Shown here one piece after another: positions 1 to 6,660 of a DNA stretch of 10,466 nucleotides. The notes beneath the pieces are model-generated. The model was not told the origin of the DNA. It searched no databases and saw nothing but the letters and a program-made list of their open reading frames with translations. The position numbers and the translations under genes are program-made. The DNA comes from Afipia sp. (GTDB lineage Bacteria; Pseudomonadota; Alphaproteobacteria; Rhizobiales; Xanthobacteraceae): positions 1-10,466 of the forward strand of contig JAPLPA010000364.1 in assembly GCA_026400415.1 (NCBI GenBank). Reading direction: 5' to 3'. The first letter of the stretch is position 1, and the number at the start of each line of letters is the position of its first letter.

Positions 1-2
1 CC

Positions 3-665
3 ACGTCTGATTTCCGAGACCGGCCATTCGACACGGTTACTGCCCATGTCAGCCTTCTCAACGAAATTGTGCGAGACGAACAATTCGATTCGCTGACCTA
101 TCTTTCATCGACACGAGTCTACATTCATTCAGAAACCACAACCGAGGCATCCGCCGTCACGGTTTTCCCGACGCATGCCGAAGACATATTCAATCTGTCA
201 AAGCTTCTCGGCGAATCGATTTGCGGCCGGTGTGGACGCGACAACGTCAGGGCCATTCGACTTTCAAACGTCGCCGGGAAAAACTTCCAGTCGAACGATT
301 TTCTTTTCAGCCTTATCCGAGAGGCCGTGGAAACCGGAAACATCCACCTTCAAACAACTCCCGATTCGGAAAAAGACTATCTTCACATAGACGACGCCAC
401 GCGAATGATCGTCGACATCGCGCTGCGCGGAACGCAACCGATTTACAATCTGGCGTCGGGAAAAAATCTACGAAACGAGGAAATTGTCGAACAGATTTGC
501 GCTGTCACTGGCGCGACTGTTTCGTATAGCGCCGATGCGCGAAAAATCTGCTTTTTACCGATCGACATCACCGGCATCCATGATGAATTTCACTTTGAGC
601 CGAAATCCGTCTTGGAACTCATAAGAGGTTTGGCGGCCACTCGCCTCGAAGATATGGGAATGTGA
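3..665 (+). CDS. NAD-dependent epimerase/dehydratase-like SDR, 5' end cut off by window edge
   Basis: This is the C-terminal two thirds of an extended short-chain dehydrogenase/reductase of the kind that modifies nucleotide sugars. The frame is open from base 3. The codons before the GTG at 69 read as a normal SDR helix leading into the strand with LTYLSSTRVY, so the gene starts outside the window and GTG 69 is not its start. The N-terminal GxxGxxG NAD-binding loop is therefore not visible. Visible family features are the SST strand (about bases 105-113), a helix ending NLSKLLGE, the segment IRLSNVAG, and the DYLHIDDATRMI block, all typical of UDP/GDP/dTDP-sugar epimerases. Oddity: the catalytic YxxxK motif reads FNLSK, with Phe (TTC at 189-191) where Tyr is expected. 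About 220 residues are present, and base composition is near 50% GC. Substrate unknown. It converges on the membrane-protein gene, 25 bases away. Confidence 0.8.
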   Translation, partial: TSDFRDRPFDTVTAHVSLLNEIVRDEQFDSLTYLSSTRVYIHSETTTEASAVTVFPTHAEDIFNLSKLLGESICGRCGRDNVRAIRLSNVAGKNFQSNDFLFSLIREAVETGNIHLQTTPDSEKDYLHIDDATRMIVDIALRGTQPIYNLASGKNLRNEEIVEQICAVTGATVSYSADARKICFLPIDITGIHDEFHFEPKSVLELIRGLAATRLEDMGM

Positions 666-690
666 TTAAGTCGATCTCTCGAGGGCTGTT

Positions 691-2403
691 CTATCGAGCT
701 TGGCCAAAAACGAAATTGTTTTTCTCCCAATAAAGATACATCGGCAAGCGTTCGCAATCTCGCAAATACGATGGAAGGACGCCATTTTTCAGATCGAGAT
801 CAAGGCGGTCAGTCTTTCGAAGTGCGATAAGAAAGCAACCCGTCTTAGCCATCGTCAAGAAACCGTGGATCGGTAGATATCCTCGCGAAGCGATTCCTTG
901 CCGAGACTGAATTTCCAAAGGATCGTCGAGGGACTTCGTTTCGAATTTGGTTCGAGGTTCCCCATCCGGATTGACGACGTGCACCAAGAAACGCGGGTTG
1001 GCGACGCCCTTTGCTACAAAAATGATGCCGAGGGATTGAACAACCTCATAATCCCAAGGGTAAAAACTCGCAACGACTATCGGCCAATCCGGTTTTTCTC
1101 CAGCGCGTTGTTTTGTCTGTCTGAGATTCATGTCGAAAGCGTTGTTGCGTTCGACGTTAGCGGCCACGGCGACCGGCATGCTCCAATGGGAGTATGGCAA
1201 ATATGTCAGCAATCCAAATGCGAGTAACGAGCCCAGGGTAAATCTTGCTTTGCCATTCGTACCAAAAAGCCCCTCGAATTCAAGAAGCGAAACGTAAAGC
1301 AAAAGCAGCAGCGCTGGAAGGACGAGGGAGCCGGGGAAATCGTAGCGGCCACCTCCCGGCATTTGACCGGTGTAGAAAATCACCTGAAAGACAAAGACAA
1401 GAATGAGCACGACGTACCAAATCAAGAATTTTCGACTGATTGCTCGATACTCAATCTGCTTTGCTTCTCCGAAATGCCTCCGTATCGCTTTGTCCGTAAG
1501 CCAAGTCGTGCAGATAACGACTGCCGTTGAACAATAGGCAATGATCATCCATTTGCTATTGAATATGCGAGACCCCACGGAGTTACCGTAGATATCCTCA
1601 ACTTTCATTGTGCTGAAATAAACTGTAATCGACAGGGCAATCACTGCTCCCGCTAACAGGGATAGAGTCAACGCAATTAACGAGAGGACGTCCAGTCGCC
1701 GCGAAACAAGTCCGGCTGTAAGCGCAGCAGCCAAAGGAAGCTCCAAGAACAGCATGTTCTCTTTGCTTCCCATCGCTATCGCTCCGCCTGCCGCCAACAA
1801 AAAGGCGGCGCTACGTAACGATCTGCGGTCCTGCCATCGCGAGATAAACAGCAACGCTCCCACGGCAAACAAAACAAAACCAACGGCCGCATACTGTTCC
1901 GACGGACCGGTCGAGCGCGCCCAGATATCACTCCACATCTTGAACGAAAGCGTAAATGCTAGAACAACACACGAAATAATCACTCCGGCTATTCTGGCGT
2001 AAAGCCACCACAAGCCAGCGATTACAATTCCAAACAAGAAAATCCGGAAACCGTACCAGTAAGCGCCCTCACTGCCCCATAGAGCCGTTTCTGTAACGCG
2101 CATAGCATAATTGAAAGGCCGATATCTCTGGCTTTTTCCGAAATTGCCGATTTCGGTTTGGTTTAATACGATCGAAGGAATCTGAGTAAATTTGACGTTG
2201 CCTGTAACTCCCAGATATTGAGGGATGTCGCTTTCATCGACCAATGCGATTTTGGAACTCAGTAAGGGACCAAGCATCGCAAAGGAAATCACGAAACTCA
2301 TCGCTACGATCGCGGCACTCGCATTGAAGCTTGGCTGGCTCAAGCGTGTACCGATAACGCTCCCCCACCACGCGATCACGCTCCCGGACAATTTGCTAAA
2401 CAC
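691..2403 (-). CDS. polytopic membrane protein, probable GT-C glycosyltransferase
   Basis: Integral membrane protein of about 570 residues with roughly ten hydrophobic segments and a soluble C-terminal part of about 150 residues. Features matching GT-C (PMT/TMTC-like) enzymes, which move sugars from polyprenyl-phosphate donors on the periplasmic side: an acidic DESD motif just after the first membrane segment (residues about 56-59 from this start), a following RYRPFNYA block leading to WGSEGAYWYGFRIFLFG, a SKENMLFLELPL segment, and GGRYDFPGSLVLP before the last membrane helices. Start: GTG at 2403 is chosen because AAGGAG lies six bases ahead of it. The frame stays open upstream to TTG 2535 (614 residues) and includes ATG 2454, but neither has a good ribosome site and the longest form would overlap the divergent gene. 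The gene is more AT-rich (about 48% in a counted line) than the genes to its right, suggesting separate acquisition. I recognise no named family member; donor and acceptor are unknown. A flippase or polymerase is less likely. Confidence 0.72.
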   Translation of the reverse strand: MFSKLSGSVIAWWGSVIGTRLSQPSFNASAAIVAMSFVISFAMLGPLLSSKIALVDESDIPQYLGVTGNVKFTQIPSIVLNQTEIGNFGKSQRYRPFNYAMRVTETALWGSEGAYWYGFRIFLFGIVIAGLWWLYARIAGVIISCVVLAFTLSFKMWSDIWARSTGPSEQYAAVGFVLFAVGALLFISRWQDRRSLRSAAFLLAAGGAIAMGSKENMLFLELPLAAALTAGLVSRRLDVLSLIALTLSLLAGAVIALSITVYFSTMKVEDIYGNSVGSRIFNSKWMIIAYCSTAVVICTTWLTDKAIRRHFGEAKQIEYRAISRKFLIWYVVLILVFVFQVIFYTGQMPGGGRYDFPGSLVLPALLLLLYVSLLEFEGLFGTNGKARFTLGSLLAFGLLTYLPYSHWSMPVAVAANVERNNAFDMNLRQTKQRAGEKPDWPIVVASFYPWDYEVVQSLGIIFVAKGVANPRFLVHVVNPDGEPRTKFETKSLDDPLEIQSRQGIASRGYLPIHGFLTMAKTGCFLIALRKTDRLDLDLKNGVLPSYLRDCERLPMYLYWEKNNFVFGQAR

Positions 2404-2409
2404 CAGAAA

Positions 2410-2415
2410 CTCCTT
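2410..2415 (-). promoter_or_regulatory. Shine-Dalgarno site deciding a GTG start
   Basis: The minus strand reads AAGGAG, then TTTCTG, then GTG at 2403-2401. This is a near-ideal ribosome site with a six-base spacer. It is why the membrane-protein start is placed at 2403 and not at ATG 2454 or TTG 2535. Confidence 0.65.
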
Positions 2416-2495
2416 GCAAAAGCTAATAAAATTGCTTTTGAGTGTCAGGAACATGCAATAGCAGTCGATACAGGCGGCTGTAAACCGAGAGCTAT

Positions 2496-3545
2496 ATGAC
2501 GTCGTCGATTGAACATTTGCCCGGTGTCGGATCAACTCAAACGAGCGCTTGCTCTCTCATTTCTGTTATCGTCCCGGTTTATAACGAAGAGGCAAACGTC
2601 GCTGCGGCGCATACCGCTATAAGCGAGGTCTTGACTGCGCTGGCTCCGCGTTACGACTTCGAAATCATCTTCACCGATAATCACAGTTTGGATTCTACTT
2701 TCGAGCGGATCGCGCAGATTGCAAAATCGGACCCCCGCGTCAGGGCCGTCCGGTTCGCACGAAACTTTGGATTCCAGCGCTCGGTCATGACCGGCTATCG
2801 GCTTGCACGAGGCGACGCAGCGATTCAGATCGATTGCGACTTGCAGGATCCGCCGTCCATTTTTCCACAGTTTCTGGCGCTCTGGGAACAGGGCCATGAT
2901 GTCGTCGTCGGCATCCGGCGGTTTCGCGACGAAAACAGTCTGCTGCAATGGGGCCGCAAATTCTATTACCGGCTGCTCAGGAAAATCTCCAGCGACAACC
3001 TGATGCTCGACAGCGGCGATTTTCGGCTCGTTGACCGCAGCATACTCGATCAGCTTCGTCAGATAGACGACGCCTCACCCTACACCCGGGGTCTAACGTC
3101 GCTGCTGGCATCCAATCAGACCGGTGTTCCCTACGACCGCGCTGTTCGCGAACAGGGCCAGAGCAAATTCCCGTTGATCAAATTGATCAGCCTCGCTATC
3201 GACGGCTTCGTTGCGCATTCGACTGCGCCACTCAGGATGGCCTCGTTTGCTGGCCTCTTGATCGCATTGATGACCTCGCTGGCAAGCGTCTTCTATATCG
3301 TCGGGCGGCTATTCTTCGGGCTGGAGTGGCCTGAAGGCTTCGCGACGACAACCATCCTGATCCTGTTCGGAATCAGCCTGAATGCGGTTTTTCTTGGCGT
3401 GATCGGCGAATATGTCGGACGCATCTACGAGCAAGTCCGCCTGCGGCCGACGACCGTTATTGAGCGTTCAATCAATATGACGCTGCCGGAGCAAACTCTT
3501 AAGACGCCGAAGCCGGCACGCAACCTATCGCAGGCACCATCATGA
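2496..3545 (+). CDS. GT2 polyprenyl-phosphate sugar synthase (GtrB/ArnC/DPM1-like)
   Basis: Predicted to transfer a sugar from a nucleotide sugar to undecaprenyl phosphate at the cytoplasmic face of the inner membrane. The 349 residues hold a GT-A domain: ISVIVPVYNEEANV (22-35), the DNHSLDST nucleotide-binding loop (61-68), RNFGFQRSVMTGY (89-101), the metal-binding IDCDLQDPP (112-120), and DVVVGIRRFR with GRKFYYRLLRKIS (135-165). Two C-terminal membrane helices follow (about 248-270 and 284-306), as in GtrB and ArnC, with EYVGRIYEQVRLRP after the second. The length is usual for the family. Start: ATG 2496 follows a weak GAGAG site; the core domain begins about 20 residues later. Most relatives have DDGSxD where this has DNHSLD; the substitution defines a side branch and does not suggest a dead enzyme. 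It overlaps the next gene by four bases and is divergent from the GT-C-like gene, a likely user of its product. Sugar identity cannot be read from sequence. Confidence 0.9.
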   Translation: MTSSIEHLPGVGSTQTSACSLISVIVPVYNEEANVAAAHTAISEVLTALAPRYDFEIIFTDNHSLDSTFERIAQIAKSDPRVRAVRFARNFGFQRSVMTGYRLARGDAAIQIDCDLQDPPSIFPQFLALWEQGHDVVVGIRRFRDENSLLQWGRKFYYRLLRKISSDNLMLDSGDFRLVDRSILDQLRQIDDASPYTRGLTSLLASNQTGVPYDRAVREQGQSKFPLIKLISLAIDGFVAHSTAPLRMASFAGLLIALMTSLASVFYIVGRLFFGLEWPEGFATTTILILFGISLNAVFLGVIGEYVGRIYEQVRLRPTTVIERSINMTLPEQTLKTPKPARNLSQAPS

Positions 3546-4273
3546 ATTCGCCGCAGGAGTTCGATCACCATAAAGAGTCCTATCGCTCCGATATCGACAA
3601 GGCCATCGCGTTCAGCGGTCAGTCGCATGATTTCTTCACGCGCGTCAAAGCGGAGTATATCGTCGAGCTTCTGAGAGAGTTTGCGAACGAGCGAGGCGCG
3701 TCCTCACCGGATGCCCGCCCTCTTGACGTTCTCGATATCGGTTGCGGACACGGGCATATCCATCCCTATCTCGTCCAATCCAACGTGCGAATGAACCTGT
3801 CGGCTGTCGACGTCGCTGCAACTGTCGTCGAAGAAGCGCGCCTCGCAAATCCAACCGTCAATTACCAGTCCTATGAAGGCGAGCGGCTGCCTTATGACGA
3901 TGCGAGTTTCGACGCGGCCTTTACGATTGCGGTCATGCATCACGTCCCGCCGGCGCAGTGGCCGGACTTTCTGCAAGAAATGCGGCGCGTGGTTAGGCCC
4001 GGCGGCTTGATCGCAATCTTCGAGCACAATCCGATCAACCCGCTGACGCAATGGATTGTGCGCACCTGCCCCATCGACGAGAACGCTGTGCTGCTGTGGA
4101 GCGGTCAGCTCTCGCGGCTTGTCGCACAAGGCGGATTTGTCGATGTCACAAGCCGTTATATTTTGTTTACGCCGCTTGACGGTCCGCGCTATCGCGCATT
4201 CGACAAGGCGATCGGCTGGCTTCCGCTCGGTGCTCAGTATTACGTCTCAGCACGCGCGCCGAAATCGTCCTGA
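3542..4273 (+). CDS. class I SAM-dependent methyltransferase
   Basis: A 243-residue soluble Rossmann-fold methyltransferase of the Methyltransf_11 type. Motif I is VLDIGCGHGH (63-72), the acidic end of strand 2 is AVD (88-90), the post-motif segment FDAAFTIAVMHHV lies at 123-135, and MRRVVRPGGLIAIFEHNP at 147-163 is motif III. The C-terminal PLTQWIVRTCPIDENAVLL segment is the sort seen in methyltransferases beside GT2 polyprenyl-phosphate glycosyltransferases, as far as I can recall. The start ATG lies in an ATGA overlap with the stop of the GT2 gene, which indicates translational coupling and a shared process. Likely role: O-methylation of a sugar or of a lipid-linked intermediate of this polysaccharide (inference). 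A ubiquinone-type methyltransferase is unlikely given the setting. There is a 30-base gap to the convergent reductase gene. Confidence 0.85.
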   Translation: MNSPQEFDHHKESYRSDIDKAIAFSGQSHDFFTRVKAEYIVELLREFANERGASSPDARPLDVLDIGCGHGHIHPYLVQSNVRMNLSAVDVAATVVEEARLANPTVNYQSYEGERLPYDDASFDAAFTIAVMHHVPPAQWPDFLQEMRRVVRPGGLIAIFEHNPINPLTQWIVRTCPIDENAVLLWSGQLSRLVAQGGFVDVTSRYILFTPLDGPRYRAFDKAIGWLPLGAQYYVSARAPKSS

Positions 4274-4303
4274 CATCATTAACGGGCCGATCGTGTCGCG
4301 AGC

Positions 4304-5269
4304 TCACGACAGCTTCGCGTGCAGAACTTCAGCACCGGTTACGCTGTCAAAACACGACGCGGCTGAATGCGACCAAGCCGGGTCGCGCACTGGTGACGAC
4401 ACCTGTTTCAGAAACTCCTGAACTTCGGCCATAGCGGGTCGCGGCGTAGTCCCCCATTGCGGATCGGGCGATAGCGGGACATTGTCCATCGTCCCGCTGC
4501 CAGGCTCCTGCGTAAAATCAAAATTGGCCGTTCCTCCGTCTTCAAAGACGAGGTCGATCTTGCGCTCTCGCGCGGCCGAATGACGGCCGCACCGCGTGTC
4601 GATTTTAACATCCCCCGCAGATGACGCGAATGCGATCGACGCGTCGGCCTGCGTCAATGCAATACCAATCGTCTGCTCTGTACATCCAGTGAGCACGCAG
4701 ACGATCGACCAGATATGCGGATATAGATCGTGCGCCAGCGGCGTTAAATCATTGGCGTGCTTGCTTTCGCCATTACGTACCTCGTGCGCGGGATCGAACC
4801 ATCGCAGCGCAATTCGGGCGATGGGCCGTCCTGCTATCTGGCTCTTGAAATGATGCAAATAGGTCGCCGATAGCAGGTGCAGCCCGACTCCGAGGAGCAA
4901 ATTGCGATCCTGCGCTGTGTCGATGAGCGACCGCGCCTCGCGCGCTGTGAATGCCAGCGGCTTCTCGGCAAAGACATGCGTGCCGGCACGCAAACAAGCC
5001 TCGGTCACACCGACATGTGTCTGCGGCGCGGTGACCACAAGTGCTGCGGTCGGCCGCTTGGACAGTACGTCGTCTATACTGGTCGACAGATCGAACGCAG
5101 GACCGCTGTTTGAGAACTTCAGAATTGTATCGGGCAGAATATCCTGATTGTGGCGTGAGACCCAGACAACGTGGTCACGCTGCGTCAGCAACTGCGACAG
5201 ATTCGATGCATGGACGCGTCCCCACCGGCCGCCTCCGATCAATGCTATTGTCCGTCCGTCGTGGCCCAT
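4304..5269 (-). CDS. Gfo/Idh/MocA-family oxidoreductase (probable keto-sugar reductase)
   Basis: NAD(P)-dependent sugar oxidoreductase of 321 residues. The N-terminal Rossmann motif is IALIGGGRWGRVH (8-20). VVTAPQTHVGVTEACLRAGTHVF (78-100) is followed by the conserved AEKP (101-104), whose Lys is catalytic in this family. The C-terminal half carries LAHDLYPH (178-185), matching the family's D-x-x-x-H signature (Asp181, His185). Start ATG 5269 has a GGA element about eight bases upstream. The 321 residues are slightly short for the family (often 330-380). It is the last gene of the rfbF-rfbG-methyltransferase run, 75 bases after its neighbour. Gfo/Idh/MocA enzymes such as KijD10 and SpnN reduce 3-keto groups of deoxysugar nucleotides. 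By analogy this one probably reduces a keto group of the CDP-sugar made by the upstream genes; which carbon is not determined. An inositol- or UDP-GlcNAc-acting dehydrogenase remains possible. Confidence 0.85.
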   Translation of the reverse strand: MGHDGRTIALIGGGRWGRVHASNLSQLLTQRDHVVWVSRHNQDILPDTILKFSNSGPAFDLSTSIDDVLSKRPTAALVVTAPQTHVGVTEACLRAGTHVFAEKPLAFTAREARSLIDTAQDRNLLLGVGLHLLSATYLHHFKSQIAGRPIARIALRWFDPAHEVRNGESKHANDLTPLAHDLYPHIWSIVCVLTGCTEQTIGIALTQADASIAFASSAGDVKIDTRCGRHSAARERKIDLVFEDGGTANFDFTQEPGSGTMDNVPLSPDPQWGTTPRPAMAEVQEFLKQVSSPVRDPAWSHSAASCFDSVTGAEVLHAKLS

Positions 5270-5344
5270 CTGTTGTTTCCAAAAGCCCGACGCAGAGTCG
5301 AAATGTCAATCTTTATGAATTGTGCTGCCGATCGTGAACACAGA

Positions 5345-6589
5345 TCACCGGCGCTCCAGGAAATCATCCGGCGCGATGATGTCGATGATACGCCCGGCAT
5401 AGCCCCGCTGCCGCAGGTAGGATTTGATCTCTTCCGCGATATGCCACGCCATGTTCAGCAACGGCGCGTCGCCCATCTGGCCGATCTTAAAGTCGTCGTC
5501 CGATGCAATCGGAATGCGCGTCCCTGGAATGTAGTTGCCGACTTTGGCAGACCCCGGCTTTTCATAAGCGGCGGAGACCTGCCTGGTCGATAGTCCCAGC
5601 ATCTTGATCGGGATTGCGGCGCGGCCGGGAAATGCTTTGGCGGCGAGCGGGCCATGCTTGCCGACTTCTTCCGCGATCTGCGCGGACTTGTTTCGTTTCC
5701 ACACGTCAACCTTGCCAGCCAGTTGATCCAGCCGGAGACCGAAGTCGCTTTCAGCTTTCTCAAAATCGCGAAGCGTGTCGGCACGCGCCGCGAGATTTTT
5801 CGACGCACTCATCATTACCCGCACATTGCCGCCGTAGCGTTTCGGAAATTCAGCGACAACGATCTCCATGCCGAGCGATTTGGCAATATGTGTGAACGAC
5901 GTAAAGCTGTAGGTGCGCGGATGCTCATGATAAAACGTATCGAACTGGTTTTTGTCGAGAATGGCTCCGAGATAGTGATTCTCGATCACGATGGCCGTGC
6001 CGGCATGCGCCGCAATTTTCAAGGCGCGGATCACCGCATGCAGATCCTCGATATGCGCGAACACATTTGTAAACGTAATGATGTCGGGTTGACTGTGCGC
6101 GCTGACAAATTTTTTCGCCACGTCTTCCGAGAAGAAGTCATTGATGATGGTGTAACCACGCGCCGATGCATCCGCCGCTGCTCCGGTCGGCTCGATACCG
6201 AATGGCAAGGCACCCTTTTCCGCGAAGAATGACAGTAGGCTGCCGTCGTTGCAGCCGACATCGAGAACCTTTTTTCCCGTCAGGTCGCCGAGCGTTACCG
6301 CACAGGCTGCAACCAATTCCTTCATGCCGTTTAGGACGTCAGCGGTGTGGCGCGAACGGTAATGATAGGTTGACGGAAACAACTCCCGCTTCGGAATCTG
6401 AAATCGCTGGTGCGCCGTGCGGCAGGTATCGCAAAATAGAATATCGATAGGATATTCCTTGCAGACATAGTCGTTCCCCAGCGGCACGAGATCGTCGCAC
6501 ATCGGATGCAAGCCAAGATCGATCGCTGGACGCAACTTGTTGCTTCCGCAGACTTCGCACGACTTGATTTCAGTAACTGAACCGGACAA
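5345..6589 (-). CDS. sugar-nucleotide C-methyltransferase (TylC3-like, zinc-binding)
   Basis: SAM-dependent C-methyltransferase acting on keto-deoxysugar nucleotides. All three domains of the family are visible in the 414 residues. The N-terminal zinc-binding module (Methyltransf_13) has CEVC (11-14) and CDTC (53-56). The central SAM domain has VLDVGCNDGS (108-117) and TFTNVFAHIEDL (172-183). The C-terminal Methyltransf_14 domain has KVGNYIPGTRIPI (349-361). The YHEH motif (220-223) after NQFDTF carries the conserved His proposed as base in TylC3/TcaB9 enzymes. Length matches the family. Start: TTG 6589, preceded by AGGAG at a six-base spacing. The first in-frame ATG would delete the CxxC, so the rare TTG start is well supported. 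It lies 71 bases after rfbG on the same strand. With rfbF and rfbG upstream, the likely substrate is CDP-4-keto-6-deoxyglucose, methylated beside the ketone at C3 or C5. The position is an inference. Confidence 0.9.
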   Translation of the reverse strand: MSGSVTEIKSCEVCGSNKLRPAIDLGLHPMCDDLVPLGNDYVCKEYPIDILFCDTCRTAHQRFQIPKRELFPSTYHYRSRHTADVLNGMKELVAACAVTLGDLTGKKVLDVGCNDGSLLSFFAEKGALPFGIEPTGAAADASARGYTIINDFFSEDVAKKFVSAHSQPDIITFTNVFAHIEDLHAVIRALKIAAHAGTAIVIENHYLGAILDKNQFDTFYHEHPRTYSFTSFTHIAKSLGMEIVVAEFPKRYGGNVRVMMSASKNLAARADTLRDFEKAESDFGLRLDQLAGKVDVWKRNKSAQIAEEVGKHGPLAAKAFPGRAAIPIKMLGLSTRQVSAAYEKPGSAKVGNYIPGTRIPIASDDDFKIGQMGDAPLLNMAWHIAEEIKSYLRQRGYAGRIIDIIAPDDFLERR

Positions 6590-6595
6590 CGCAAA

Positions 6596-6600
6596 CTCCT
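6596..6600 (-). promoter_or_regulatory. Shine-Dalgarno site supporting a TTG start
   Basis: The minus strand reads AGGAG, then TTTGCG, then TTG at 6589-6587. It supports a TTG start for the C-methyltransferase, whose zinc-binding CxxC at residues 11-14 requires translation to begin here. Confidence 0.7.
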
Positions 6601-6660
6601 GTTGAATTCGTGTACTCGGTCATCGTGCAGTGGAAATGCCCGAGACCGCGTGTTTTGAAC

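Noticed and set aside
69..665. GTG at 69 as the start of the SDR gene
   Set aside because: The frame is open to base 3 and the upstream codons encode a typical SDR helix, so the gene continues outside the window.
2404..2535. Longer N-terminus of the membrane protein from ATG 2454 or TTG 2535
   Set aside because: Neither codon has a clear ribosome site, and the TTG form overlaps the divergent GT2 gene; GTG 2403 has AAGGAG at ideal spacing.
4291..4311. Possible terminator between the convergent methyltransferase and reductase genes
   Set aside because: Only five-base stems are available (TCGTG/CACGA or TGTCG/CGACA) and no T-run follows on either strand.
5654..6232. 192-residue open frame on the plus strand
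   Set aside because: It is antisense to the C-methyltransferase, whose three domains account for this DNA; no motifs are seen in the shadow translation.
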